Origin: Xenopus tropicalis
Taxonomy: Eukaryota; Chordata; Amphibia; Anura; Pipidae
NCBI RefSeq assembly: GCF_000004195.4
Contig: NC_030677.2
Span: forward strand, 68,906,222 to 68,970,221
Direction: 5' to 3'
DNA: 64,000 nucleotides
Shown here in pieces: positions 13,398-27,800 of this stretch. The notes beneath the pieces are model-generated. The model was not told the origin of the DNA. It saw only the letters and a list, made by a program, of their open reading frames with translations, and did not search any database. The position numbers were made by a program, and so were the translations under genes. Numbering within the stretch: position 1 is the first letter of the stretch; each line of letters opens with the position of its first letter.

Positions 13398-13579
13398 GAG
13401 TTTTGAGATTCTATTTATTTATTTCTGCTCTTGCAAAGAACATAGTTAAAGTGTATTTAATATTATTTATTTCATAAAATGCATTATTAAATATCAGTGT
13501 GCTGCTCAGCAGCCATATATATCAATTAACTCAACTTGTCACTAACACAGGTTAATCATTTTGATATAGATGGAATAGA

Positions 13580-13960
13580 CAGAAGGAGCAGTCTAAATCT
13601 GCAGGTTATTCTGTTCTGTATTATGTGAAGAGTTAGGGTTTTCAGCCAATTCAGGCAAGCGTGTGTGTTTCTGTAGTTTATCCCCACCTCTCTCCGGGGC
13701 AGCGTGATTCAACACAATGCAGGGTGGATTTAGGTACGACCTAAAAAGAAACAGATTCTCTTCTCTTTCTTGTCTTTCAGCTCTGTGGAGAAGGGTTTAC
13801 CTGCAATTAAAAGAAATGAAAAAGAAATTAGAGCTTAAGCTTTTCCTCTGTGGAGATTTACATTTAAGCCAAGAGGCTGTAATCTAAAGGAACACATGAA
13901 AGCTCACTTTGTAATTGTACTCAGCAATTAAGACAGATTTCAGTGTTTTGGTAGAACCCT
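13580..13960. promoter_or_regulatory. Repeat-poor block, candidate conserved non-coding DNA
   Basis: Includes gattcaacacaatgcagggt, ctgtggagaagggtttacct and ctttgtaattgtactcagca. Non-coding on both strands. Possible regulatory DNA only. Confidence 0.25.
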
Positions 13961-16012
13961 TTTTTTAAGATTTAGCTTTCATGGTCCTTTTAACATGTAT
14001 AACATTTATTTCCCAAGATGAGTTTTCAAACTTCTCGCTTATATAGACAAAGAAATAAATGCTATGAAGAGGGTAAGATCCTAGGCAGGTTTCTATGAGT
14101 ACATGACAAGCAAAGGCAGATAATTCCTAATGACAATCCGATAAGCCAGATAATGTAGGATTTTGGCACTAGTAAATAATACTAACTTCTAAACATTGCC
14201 ACCCCATTCCATGCCCAGAAAAACAGTTTACAGTTTAAAAAGCAGCCCCAGGCTTTACGTCATCAACTACTTATATGAGAAAAATGAGCATCTTTACATG
14301 ATTATGTGTTTTATGCAAATTAAAACCCACTTCTCTGTGGGTGTAGCATGGCCCTCTAATTCTACATCTGCTGGACATATATTCATCAGTGCTGCCTCCT
14401 GCATGTTCACTTATGTATTTTATTATCCATTAACTCCCCAACTTTACCTCTGCATCTTACTTAAACACAGTGCACACCAAGAATGCAGCGCAGGTTCTGT
14501 GCCTGAATCTCTGCTCTTTGCACTAACCGGACTAATAATGTATGTATTAGCCAGGGGAGAAGAACACTGGCATGTTTGGAGGTGTGTGGAATGCTGACAG
14601 AAGGGATAATAAACTCCCTGCTGGTAACTATAAGGATATTAGGTGTCACCAAGAAAATCTGTTCCAGATACAAATATTCAAAATTTTGGAGAAGAGGTTG
14701 GGGAGATAATAAACCATCTAGTGCTTATACTTTACTGGTCCTGAATATACATACATACATATACTACATAACAAGTTAACAGTGAAATATGCAAACATTT
14801 GATGGTTCTAGTTAAAAGAAAATCAGAAAAATAAACATACTATACCAAACGACATAAGGGTGCATCCTAGTGCCACATGGTCCCCATACTCCTTACTCAT
14901 TTTCGCACCACTGGGTCAGGAATTCAAAATTATCTACCTGCTTTTGGGGCACTGGGAACAACATCCTTTTCAATTTGGGCAGGGCCTTCTTTACAGCTTG
15001 TATTCGTTATTGGTACTGTGATAATGGTTGTTTTCTTGCTTCTGTGTTTAATGTATACACCCATTTATTGTACATACAGTGCTGCAGAATACGTTTGTGT
15101 GTTATAAATATGTGTTACAACTACTACTACTACTAATAATAATGTACTATTAAGAACTCCGGTAAGGATGAGACAAAAAATATATTACTGTCTAAGTTTG
15201 CACAAAAAAAAAAACCTGAAAAAGCCAAATCTTACAGTATGAGTAAGCAAACAATTGCAGTCAGATAGACTAAAAGCTTGTACTGCTCATCAAAGCTCTG
15301 TGCATTTTTGCTGTTTATCCTTTACATATTTGAACATTATACTTTTGAGCTGAGGCAGCTATAATTGTCTAGAGTAAATAAAGTGGCAACTGAGATGCTG
15401 ATGGTTCTACCAGGTATACTGACTTGGCTGGAGGGGACTATTTTCCATAGACATGTGGTCTCACCTCTGCAGAGATTTACAGATGCTCCCTGCTGTGTTA
15501 TACTGTTCAGTGACAGTTTTTGCCTGCAGGGAGTAGGCAGAATAGAGGAATAAAACACATTACTGGCCTTGTCCACACCTCCAGTGCTTCATCATTTAGT
15601 GTGTTTAGCTCCTCACCACAGGGGGCGGATAGAAGCCATCCGGACAGACTGTGCTACAGGAGGTGGGGCTCTGGCAAAACTAGGGATTAAAGGGGAAGTT
15701 TACCTTCTAGTAGGACTTTTCAAAAGAACCATACCCATTGCAATCAATTTAAAAAAAAAAATGCTTCCTTTATGATATATAAATCTTTTAAATCACCACT
15801 GGATCCTTAAAGATGAGGTTTCCCATGGAAGAAGGGGCTTACTGACCCCCCTCATACACTACCAAACGGAGAGGTAGTAGCAGGGAGTACACAGGTTGGC
15901 TAAGGTTGGGTACAGAGGGTGTCTGGTTGGCTGACGGCATGTGACATAAGTGACAGCCCATGCACAGAATGCCAGCACTCTCTGTTTTAATTTCATTCTT
16001 ATTAAATCTGCA
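13961..16012. other. 3' flank of zgrf1, no other gene seen
   Basis: Contains a solitary T2-like end (TTAAAGGGGAAGTTTACC at about 15687). The 133-codon open frame at 14196-14597 shows no motif. Confidence 0.4.
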
Positions 16013-16013
16013 A

Positions 16014-16019
16014 TTTATT
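16014..16019 (-). terminator. zgrf1 candidate poly(A) signal
   Basis: AATAAA on the minus strand, 49 bases after the TGA. It is the first canonical signal and would give a very short 3' UTR. Longer alternative 3' ends cannot be excluded. Confidence 0.55.
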
Positions 16020-16067
16020 AAGAATGAAATAGGCAGTTTTACAACCAATTGTAATTTATATTTCACA

Positions 16068-16204
16068 TCACCTTACATTACACTCTCTTGCTTTGGATTT
16101 TTTCTTTTTCATGTCTTCTTCTATTTTCTTCTCTTGGTAGCGCAAAAGGATTGCATTAAGTTTTTCTTCCCACTGACTCACATGTTTTAAACCATTTTTC
16201 TGCC
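16068..16204 (-). CDS. zgrf1: zgrf1 coding exon 26 (basic C-terminal tail, stop)
   Basis: Encodes residues 1897-1941 and the TGA stop at 16070-16068. It reads QKNGLKHVSQWEEKLNAILL and ends with a K/E-rich tail (EKKIEEDMKKKKSKARE), like the lysine-rich human C-terminus. The acceptor is TTTGCAG. The phase fits exon 25. The 2.85-kb intron before it contains a MITE and a large fold-back element. Confidence 0.92.
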
Positions 16205-17408
16205 CTGCAAAGACAAAATAGAGAGTATGGCTCAGCACTAGGTGGTTCAGCAGCATATATTGAAGTTGTTATTGGGGATGCTATAGCATTAAACCCCTAG
16301 TAAACACTAAACTGCTTAAAACTAAAGAGAATAATCTTTTAATTCTTCTGCAAAGATCACTTTAAAGGGTTTATTCACCTTTAAGTAACTGTTTAGTATG
16401 TTACAGAATGGCCAATTCTTAGAAACCTTCAAACTAGTCTTCATTTTTCATAGATTTAGAATGGTTTGCCACCTTCTCTCTCTTTCCAGCTTTCAAATAA
16501 GGGTCACTGACCCTGGCAGCTAAAACACTGTTGCTCTGTGAGGCTACAACTTTGTTATTTTTTATGATTTATCTTCCTATTCAGGCCCTCTCCTATTCAT
16601 ATTCCAGCTTAAACCTTGTTGCTAGGGTAATTTGGACCCTAGCAATCAGATTGCCGATCAAATTTCAAACTGGAGAGCTGCTGAACAAAAAGGTATATAA
16701 TATAAAAAACAAATAAAAAAAATGAAGACTAAATGCAAATTGTCTCATAACATGAGTTTCTATATTACATTAAAGGTTAATTTAAACATGACCCCCCCTT
16801 TAATGGAACATTAAGGCCCCATGCATATTTTTATTTGGCCTTATTCTAGGTACTAATAATGCCATAATATGGAGTACAATACGTGAGTTTTTAAACACAC
16901 TTTCTAATGAAATATCTGATCCCATCCGTTGGAAAGAAAAATTATGCATGATAACCTCATCTCTGTGAAGTTATAAGGAATTATATTTTGTTAATAGGAA
17001 CCAAGAGCTGCATTCTGCAAGCCTTTATGCAAAAAGCTTCATTTTTTTTTATAAATATTAAATGTATTTTAAGTAACATACTACACATAACAGAAACTGT
17101 GGGGTGTCTACTTATCATTTTTACCTTTAATTCATATAGTGCCCTAGCTGTCTGCACTTTGATTTCTGACTGCAGTGATTAATTATGGACTTCATGTTTA
17201 GTTCTGGCGCAAAGCCCCATATACATATAGTGTGTAGAGGCCAGTCATTTATTTTATATATATTTAACCAAGAGGAGCACACAATTGCGAAGTAAATTAA
17301 CTGTCTGGGTGCTGATAAATGTGCATAAATACAAGAAAAAATTATCGCAAACACAGGACTTGTGTCAAAATTCAAAGAAAATTTATTTTAGTATACTTTT
17401 TTCTTGGG

Positions 17409-17440
<32 letters not shown>

Positions 17441-18778
17441 CGAAATGCAAATTCACTGGCACTCACGTATACAGTATATAGATTGCCTGGGTGCAGCCTT
17501 GAAAACGGGAACAGACATCGGTGAAGAAGAGGCCGCTCTCACAGGACTTATGAATAGCAAAAAAGTATTTTATTTTTACAACTGGTGAACTGACGTTTCG
17601 GCTGAACCTCAGCCTTTCTCAAAGTTGCCAAACACAGTGATTACAAACCATAAATACCCCCAGTGGCGGGAAAAAACACGAACAAAACATGTAAGAGTGA
17701 CATCACACGAACCCGTATATCAAATGAAAAGGCAATCTAATACAATGAATAGCAAAAAGTAAATAAATAAAAGCACCACACTTAATAAAGAACTAATACT
17801 AGGGACTATAGTAGAAGTAAAATCATAGACAGCAAAAAGAAAAAAGACCGCTAGACTGCGTGCCCTCACAACTCGCTTGACTGAGCTTTGTATTGATCGC
17901 TACTGCTATCCTTATCTTGACTAACAGTGCCTACCCGTCCGGGTTTTTATGACAGCTGTCACAAACAGTCTTGCCGTGATCTGTTGCCCATGGAGACATA
18001 GCGACAGAGTAAGTAACCGACTCCCCTTTTCAGTATATACCAGCCAGTTATTAGCCGGGTAGCCTCCCTTACCTCACCAGAAAGTGGCCAATTCGCCCCA
18101 AATTTCGGGTACTACACATGGCTTCCTCGGAGCAGCCGAAACTGCTTGTGATTACGTTACTGTAACTATGTTTCCCTTCCTAATACACTTCCTTATAGTG
18201 TGGGCTTTACTTATACTTTTACCGGTATACTCTTTTCTTCCGTTTCTTTTTTCTTTTTGCTGTCTATGATTTTACTTCTACTATAGTCCCTAGTATTAGT
18301 TCTTTATTAAGTGTGGTGCTTTTTATTTATTTACTTTTTGCTATTCATTGTATTAGATTGCCTTTTCATTTGATATACGGGTTCATGTGACGTCACTCTT
18401 ACATGTTTTGTTCGTGTTTTTTCCCGCCACTGGGGGTATTTATGGTTTGTAATCACTGTGTTTGGCAACTTTGAGAAAGGCTGAGGTTCAGCCGAAACGT
18501 CAGTTCACCAGTTGTAAAAATAAAATACTTTTTTGCTATTCATAAGTCCTGTGAGAGCGGCCTCTTCTTCACCGATATATATATATATATATATATATAC
18601 TCAGCACTGAGAGACGCCCACTGCCAGAGACTCTCCCATCACATCCCAGACTTCCCATCTATAGAAGAAAAGAGAAAACTCCGCATCCTACTGGGAGAAG
18701 AGGCACCAACAGCAACAATGGCAGCACAATACATAACTGACTGTCATAGACTGAGAGAGACAGGACTTTCCCCTGTCC

Positions 18779-18823
<45 letters not shown>

Positions 18824-21800
18824 GAGTGCCGCACACAGGGACTTGATGAAAGAGCAAAAACTATTTATTGAAAGAAATAATATATATTAATATATAAATT
18901 ATTTTGTGTTGTCTATTGGCTTTACTGAGGAGGTGAGATTAATTGTAATTTCAGTGATTTCAGTCTGCTTGACATTACAAAATACATTCAGGAAGCAAAA
19001 GGTTAAGGCATAGCATAGTGGCTAGTGCCATGACAGCGCTTTCCCAACTTACTTTCACAGTGATGGATCACGTGTTCCCAAAGTTTGTTCTTCCTCAAGC
19101 AGGCGAGATTAGCAATGATCAATAAATGCCTCTTTCCCCTGGTCAGCCCAACATTCATTCTTTTTTCTGAATCTATGAATCCAACTTGCCTTGTCCGAAC
19201 ACAGGACAAGATAATTATTTCCTTCTCGGCTCCTTGGAATGCATCAACCGTTGAAACCTGAACTGCTTTTATATCTGTAGAATCACAGTGTGCACTGCTG
19301 GCAAGTAAGCTAAAAATCTGAAACAGGAATAATGTTATGTTTTTATATAAATCACTGGTTTAATACTTTGCCTACTGCTTATGAATGGGCACAGTTAGAA
19401 GCAGTATTTGCCTTCCAATACTCAAAAAGCAGCCTTAATTTTAACGGTGCAGCAGCAGGCAGAATTAAATGAAGTGTTCATCATTTCCAGAGATATCTCC
19501 AGTATGGAAGCTTGCAATGAGTCATAGTACCTTTCTTAAACAGTGAAAAGGTATGATAAGCATTAATTTTATAGCAGGATATAAGCTGGCAACACACAGT
19601 CTAAGGGTGAAGACACATAAAGCTACTAGTAGCAGCTACTTGTCACAGCTACAAATCCGTGTGTCTTCACCGGCAGTGCTTCCCCAACCAGTGGCTTGCA
19701 AGCAACATGTTGCTCACCAGCCCCTTGGATGTTGCTCCCAGTGGCCTCAAGCCAAGTGCCCATTTTTTAATTCCTTGCTTGGTGGCAGATTTTGGAGGCA
19801 TAAAACCATGTGTACTGCCAAACAGAGCCTCCTGTAGGCTGCCAGTCCACATAGGGGCTACCAAATAACCAATCACAGCCCTTTTTGGGCACCCCTAGGA
19901 ACTTTTTTCATGTTTGTGTTGCTCCCCAGCATGTTTTTATATTTAAATGTTGCTCACATTTAAAAAGTTGGGGACCCCTGCACTAAGGTAAGAAGCATCA
20001 GTTGTATCTGGAAGCCAATACATTAAGTTAGCCTATGTTCCAATGCAGACCACAGTCATTGCAGTTTTTTTAATTTCTGTCACTTAGATTTAGTGTTGTA
20101 TTGCTCTGTAGAGGAACAAATACCTGTGTGCTTAGCACTCCCTATGAAGCTAGCCATTTTGTGGGACTTAGCAGTCCCTTTGCACAAAGTCAGAGGATTT
20201 CCAGGATGGTACAATTATGACTTGAAGCATGAATGGACTGTGTGAACAAATACCAAACAGATAAGCCAGTCAATACAAATATACAATAAATATAGTAAAG
20301 GCATTATTCGGGAACAAAGGGATCTATTAAATGTGAAACAAAAAGTACCTTCAGTTAGCTATACAGAAACCCTGGTTTATTAGTATAGACAGAGAGTTGT
20401 GCATAGCAGGGTATATTAATACCTTCTATTTTACCAAGTACTCAGTTTTACTGTGGATAAAATTTAGAATAGAGTTATGCTGCAGTGCAAGTGACAATTG
20501 TGCAAATCCTTACTTTAATACTGGATAAAAGCATGTATTGCACTTACAAGAATTAAAAACAATAGATCCCAAGTAGGGATGCACCGAACCACCCGTGTTT
20601 TTGTAACAAAAAGTCATGTGATTTTAAGGATTCAGTTTGGCCAGGAGCATGGATTCGGTGCATCCCTAATCCTAAGTTCAAAAGTACAGGATTCAAATAT
20701 GGAGGAAAGATGGCCAGTTATTTTCCCCACGTCTACAGTGCAGACTTATAGGAAGTGTGCCATGCCTGAAGCGTTTAACCTATTTGGTTTCTTCAGAAGT
20801 GTAACCTCCTAATGGTCCTGCTTCTTATTTACTGGGATGGCAGTTTGGTTTAAATAAGAAGTAGGACTTTTAGGAAGATACGCCTTTTAGATACTTTTAG
20901 GAAATGCATCTGGTGTGACAACACTTCCTAAAAGTAGTTCATGTAGATAAAGGGGTGCATAGCACACAGTGGTCCCATGAACACAAGCACGTAGTACCAA
21001 AATTTTAGCCACCACCTTGTGTGTACAATATAAACAGCTGATGTTACTCTATAATACGCAGTTTATATAAAGAGTTCCCATTAATTAATGCAATAATTAA
21101 CAGTCAGTTCATTGGGGGGTCAGTGGAGCTTGCCCCAAGTTTAAACCTACTCACCTTCCTGCCCCTGCTCTGGCAGTCATTGCTTAATATGGAAGTTACG
21201 TAAGTTTTTACATGAGTTACATAAACTACATAAGTTTAGGGGCCCAAAGATCTTGCTGTGGAGCCCAATAACTAGTCAGCTGTATTCATAAAAACAGTAA
21301 AAACAATTAATGTGCTAATAAGTTGGTATTTTAATTAGGGGTTAGTGGAGTTAATCCATAAGTTTTGTTTCTTTGAAAGTATTGTAAGTTATGTAAACTG
21401 CTGAAGTGTAGGGGCCTAGTGATGTTGCTGTGGGGCCCAATAACCAGACATTCCCCTGCTGGAAAGTTCATGTAGGAGATACTGATATAACTCAGTAAAA
21501 TAGCTTCCAATATAAACAGCTGATATTACTCTATAATAAGCACCTCATAAAAATAGTTAAAATATAGTTAAAATAATTAATGTGCTAATAAGTCAGTTCA
21601 TTGGGGCAGTGGAATTTACCTTAAAGGGAAACGAAAGTCAAAGTCACTTGGGGGTGCCAAAATGTTAGGCACCCCCAAGTGACTTTAACCGCTTACCTCG
21701 TACCCCGGGCTGGTGCCCCTGTTAGGAGAAAACAGCACCAGCCCGGGGCACCTGGAGCGCAGCGCTTCCGTCTTCCTCGCTTCCTTTTCCTGAGTGCCAG

Positions 21801-24800
21801 CGGTGGGCGCATGCGCAGTAGAGTGAAAAGCCGACTTTAACATTTAAGTTCGGCTTTTCACTCTACTGCGCATGGGCGCGCAGCGAATCAGCAGCAAGGA
21901 AGCGCCGGCAGCTACCCCGGGCTGGTGCTGTTCCTTCCTCACAGGGGCACCAGCCCGGGGTAAAAGGTAGGCGGTCAAAGTCACTTGGGGGTGCCTAACA
22001 TTTTGGCACCCCCAAGTGACTTTGACTTTATTTTTCCTTTAAGTTTTTTAATTCATTGGTGGTTAGTGGAGTTTGTCCCTGCCTGCCCCTGTCAAGCTTC
22101 CCTGCATTGTCTTTAGCTTGATACACATTAGTTACATTAGTTTGAAGGTGAGTAAGTTTCTAGGCAGTTTTTGCAGAAGTTATGAAAATTGTTTATGATT
22201 AGCCGTTACTTTCTAAGTAACTTACATAATTAGTGTAACGTTTGTGACACAGCCGGGGCCCTTACAGAAGAGCATTTCCCTGGTCCCAGCACAACTGTAC
22301 CCCTCTCCCCCACAATGGTGCCTCTGCCAGCACACAAATATTTGCTGCTGTGTTAGCCAAAATGTTGTTTTCATCTGTTATGGTACAATTAAGCTAAATA
22401 TTGGTGTGTGCTGGGCCAGCTTTTATCTACATTGACAGACGTGCCCATACATTAGGGAGTTGCACCACCAGAAGGTAAAGCTATTCTAAGATATATTCTA
22501 TTCTATTCTATTTGTATGCACAAGGAGTGCCCCCAATTCCAAAATGCTGTTACACTTCCTATAAGCCCCTACATGTGGGGAATAGAACGCTGGCCATCTT
22601 TCCTCCATATATTGATTTAGGACTTTTGGGCTTGGGATCTATGAATGAATCTTATAAAAATACATGTTTTTATCTAATATTAAAGTAAGGTTCCTCCTGC
22701 TTCTTGTATTTTAGTAAAAGTGGATCTGCAAGAGCATGAAGAGACAGATAAGAGCAATTTTGTCGTAAAGTTGATACTTGTGTGCCTGCAATATACAAGA
22801 GGTCTGTAAGTATTATGAGTGAGTGTTACACTATATTCAACCTGACTGATACAGTTAAACAACAGTAATTGTGTTAAAATTCACAATGGTATATCCAAAC
22901 CCGCAAAATATACTATATTATATTATGAAATGTTCTGTTGCTGTAGCCTTTGGTGCTGGACAACACCATTGCACAGCTCTGCAGTTCTAGATGTACAACA
23001 GGTGCACAGTTAAGATGTGGCAATTCTTACTCAGAGACAGAGAGCCTATGTCTTGGTGCTAAAATGAAAACCTCACTGGGGAGGCTTTACTCCCCCTTTA
23101 AAACCTGCAGCACACTGGCATCCATGACCCCTGTAGTCCTTTGAGAGAGATAAAATCACTAGTCTCTGCTAACAGCTGCTTCTTTTTGTTGAATGGGAAA
23201 TTTTCTGTCTACTGCAAATGCTTCTGCCAGTAGGTGGGCATTGTTCAGGAACAGATAGATAGGCATTCCTGAATGATACAGGCCTACCAGCAGAAAAGAC
23301 TGACAGACAGCACGTTCCCACTGAAGTAGAGTTAACAAAATGTCAGCTGTCAGAGGATATTTTGAGTGCTGCCCTCGGCAATAACTTAAAGTAAAAGAGA
23401 CATTACTGTGTATATGGAAGACTACTAAAAGCTCAAGGCAAAGCATATATTTTTATAGACAAACCTTGTACATCTGTGACTTGTATAGAGTGATCACACC
23501 AATCATAGATCCCTCAATTCCACTTGCAATAAGAGACTGAATAAGCTTAACTGTAAAGTTGGCCTCTTCCATATTATAAAAGCTGTTGTTTCCCTCAACC
23601 TAAACAAGAACCAAAAAAAAATACAAAAGTCCATCAAGTTGACCCCTGCAAATGAACTCCAGTGCATAGGTATCATATACATATAAGGACAATTTAAACA
23701 TTGTATATGTTTGCTTTTTAACTGACACAAGCCATTGAAAACCACTGAAACTTTTATTTTTGGGTCCAACAATTTACTGCCATACCTGTTCTGTGCCATT
23801 CACATTATAAAAGCATAATGTTGGCAGCCAGTCCAGAAGAGGTTTTCTGTCTTCTTCCGATACACCATTTATGAGATGGCTGTCATAGAACAGTTCATTA
23901 GCTATGGAGCAAATAGCAGGATGACATCGATACTGTGTTCTTAAAATTATAGCTTTATGGCCCTGAAAGCAGGAAGATAAAAAAAGTTGCTATTACTGTA
24001 TTGAGTCAGTTATTAAAGAGTTACAATCTGTAAACTATAACAAATAGATTGTTGTCTTTAGAAGTCATTATAATAAGTTATACAATCATTGTAAAAAGGG
24101 GATTTTTCAGTATAAGGGAGACTGCAATGAAACATTTTGAATTAGCCACTAGATGGAAGCCATTTGTTTTTGACAAAACATACCGTCAGTACTGTACAGC
24201 ATCACTAGCACAAAACAGTGGAATATACTATCAACAAAACAAAGCATGACTATAACATAACAGTGGAACGTACCATCAGACAAAGCCGACTGAAGAGTGT
24301 CTGTTCTAGACCTTTTTCATGTGCTGGCTCAGAGCCCTGAATAGTTGGAGACAACTGCTTTGGATCCCCAACAAGAATTAGTTTTTCACACTGAAATCTA
24401 AAACAATTTAAGTAAACATATGGTTGGTTGTGAAAAAAATATAGTTTTTTTTTTGTTATGTACAAAAACTGACACATAAAGACACTGGAAAAAAACCTGG
24501 CGGGCCTTGACGAGCCAGTCCCATACCCCACCAAAACTATGGTAATTTACTATCCCCAAATCGTATCTGCAAAGGAGAAGTAAAAGGTACATGTGAGGGA
24601 TTGTGGCATTAGGTATGTCTTGTGGAGGAGCTTACAACCTGGAGATGGCAGCCCTGTATACTGAGAGTCTAACGCTGATAGTCAAGTCGAGACACTTGAA
24701 AGTCAAGAATGATCACAAAGATCTTTATAAGACTGCTGACCTTTTCAAATTTGAAATCTACTCCACTAGCAGTTTTAGTGATTAGTGTACCTTATATTTA

Positions 24801-27800
24801 AATACAGAAAAGAAAAATAAAAGAGGCTGCTTATTACCTTGCAACTGGAAGCATAGATGCTGGTTCTGTCATCTGGCTACACTCATCCAGAACTACAACA
24901 GGAAATTTTAGATTGCTCATACAAGCAAAAGGACAGGCAGCACAGGTTGCACCAACTACACGGACCTGTTATAGGATAAGAGAAACGAGAGATCATAAAC
25001 ACATTGCAGTTGAATATTGTAACTGAAATGGTTGGGCACAATGAACTCAAGGAAGCCTAAGACTAATTTAAGTTCCAATGCCTTGTAACTAATTTATTTT
25101 CCTGGTTACAGGTGCCAAAAACCATAAAGCTCAAAAATCCTTTCTGAGAAATGATAACATAATAAAGCAATATGGTGTATCTTTAGGGATCTATAGAGTT
25201 GTTGGGTCTGGAAATGGGAGACATGGAGAAAGAAAAAAACTGAGGCAGAGTGTACAGGTTCAGCAAGGATTTTTTTTTGAAAATATTAACAATTTCGCCT
25301 CGACTCTAGCCAAGGGAGAAGACTGCATCAACGAGCCAATGCGGTCCTCACCCTGAGGGAAAAATCAAACCTGCCCAATTGATATCTGGACAAATTTTGG
25401 CTAGATACAGGTCGGGCAGGCCTGTTGGCAGTACCCATATATGGACCAATAAGCAGCCAACTCGTTTAGTAAAGTCAGCTTTTATCGGCCCATGGTTGGC
25501 CACCTTTAGTGAATGACAGTCAAGGGATATAGTTACATAGTTAAGTTGGGTTGAAAAAAGACCATCAAGTTCAACCCTTCCAACTGAACCCGGCACACAC
25601 ATAAACCTATACTGACCTGACACTCACATACATAAACTATATACACCAACATCAATACTAATTGTGATCTTAGTATCACAATAGCCTTGGATATTGTAAA
25701 ATCAAAAACAAAAGTTTTCCTTAAGAAAGAAAATCTAATAGTAAGCAACTTTCCAGTATACATTAAAAAAAAAACTATACTCTCAAACAATGTTGGTCTC
25801 ATTGGCTCATTAGTAAAACCTTGATCATCTAAATAAACCATTTTCATAAACATATACTTTTTTTATTAGTATGCGCTATTGGGTATTACTAAATAGAAAA
25901 ATGTCATTTTAAGAATTAAGGGACGCCTCCTGGGATCAGAGGATTCAAAGTGCACACAAACAAGCCACGTCACATCAGCCAATTAATGGACAGAGTTCTG
26001 CGTTATGCTTCCACGCTACTTCCTGTTACAGTTAGAGCTGCATTATTTCTGGTCATGTGATCTCTGAGGGAGCACACAGCCCATCACTTAATGGTGGCTC
26101 GGGGAAAGGATATAATAGGCTATATTTACTGATATATATTTCATTTTGGTGAGATTTTTTAATTGGTCACTTAACAAAATATAAACTGTAATCTGTCAGT
26201 TAAGTATTCATTCTGGGGTTATAGTTTTCCTTTAACCATTTTCAGTGATTTTAAAGATTAAGAAGCCATTTATTTTCCCATATAGTTATTCTCACAGCCC
26301 TTCACCCATCTTTCCTAGAGTATTTCCTGTCTCTGAAATGGCTGAAGTCAACAACCAACATTTGTTATGCATCTGTGGAACTTGGATGTACATGAGTGTG
26401 TATAAGTTATTAATGGAGAACAAAATCTTAACTAATGAAATAGGGCAGAAATATTGTACATTGTGTTTTGGGCCCAGCCCAAGGCAAACACATCCCTTTA
26501 GCAATGAATATCTGTGCCTGTGAAGATGCCCCAGTAGCTCCCCATCTTCTTTTCTGCTGATTCACTGCACATGCTCTGTGCTGCTGTCGGTTACCTGAGC
26601 TTAAGGACCGATGAACAAAACACTCTATATAAATAGAATGTAAATGTCACAATACAAGGCTGATTATTAAATTCTGATGCTAACTGTGCTTTTTTTCAGA
26701 GCTGCCATGTACTAATGAGCACACTGAGCATGTGAGTGTCACTGACACTTCTAGTAAAATCCAAGATGAGGAGCTTCTGTGACAACTGTAATGGCCTGGA
26801 TCATTAGTACTATAGAGAAGCTGAACCTTTAGGCTGGTGCAATAAGTTCAGTATATAAAATATGGCATTTCGAGCCATATTTATTTTGAAATTTCAGTTG
26901 TCCTTTAAACAATGCAGAACAGTATACAAAAGGAGTTATACCTATATCTTTTCTACGTACCTGGCCAAGTAACGCTTTGTTGGTGCCTAACTTATGTTGT
27001 TCAATACTTTTTCTCACATAAGCCTTCTCTACTGGGGTTAAGTCATCTTTGAGAAGTGCAAGAAGTTCTTTTATTTGCTCATTTTCATTTTCAGACCCAG
27101 CATGCAGACTGTTAAAACAAAGAGCATTAGCAAGAGCAGAACATGTATGTTATACAAATGTGTGCGGCCACACAGGGTCCATCAGCACAGGATCAGCTTA
27201 ATTAAGTATCATTTAATTTGGTCACTTCAAGAGTGATGTGAACAATGGCGTCATAGCGTTAAAATGACAGAAATTGACCTATTGGCAATGTAGTTTTTAA
27301 ATAAGAATCAGTCTCTCTTCAATCATCAATTACAGGTTTTAAAATATAGTTATAGATTTATTTGTGAGGCACTTATCATAACATGCTTTCAGAGGCTGCA
27401 ACCAATGCTGATGCTGCGAGCCACTGAAAGATTTTACTTGGCCTAATTAGTTCATTACGGTTATTCCTTGCACTGAACTTTCTTAAAGGAAGAGTAACAC
27501 CAAAAAATGAAAGTGTTTTAAAGTAATTAAAATATAATGTACTGTTGCCCTGCACTGGTAAAAGTTGTGTGTTTGCTACAGTAACTCTACTATAGTTTAT
27601 ATAAATAAGCTGCTGTGTACCCATGGGGGCAGCCATTAAAGTTGGAAAAAAGGAGAAAAGGCACAGGTTACATAGCAGATAACAGATGACCTCTCTAGAA
27701 TACAATAGTGTTTATCTGTTATCTCCTTTGTGCCTGTGCCTTTTCTTCTTTGAATGGCTGCCCCTGTGGCTAAACAGCAGCTTTGTTTATATAAATTTCT

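Noticed and set aside
14196..14597. 133-codon plus-strand open frame
   Set aside because: No recognisable domain; composition matches surrounding non-coding DNA.
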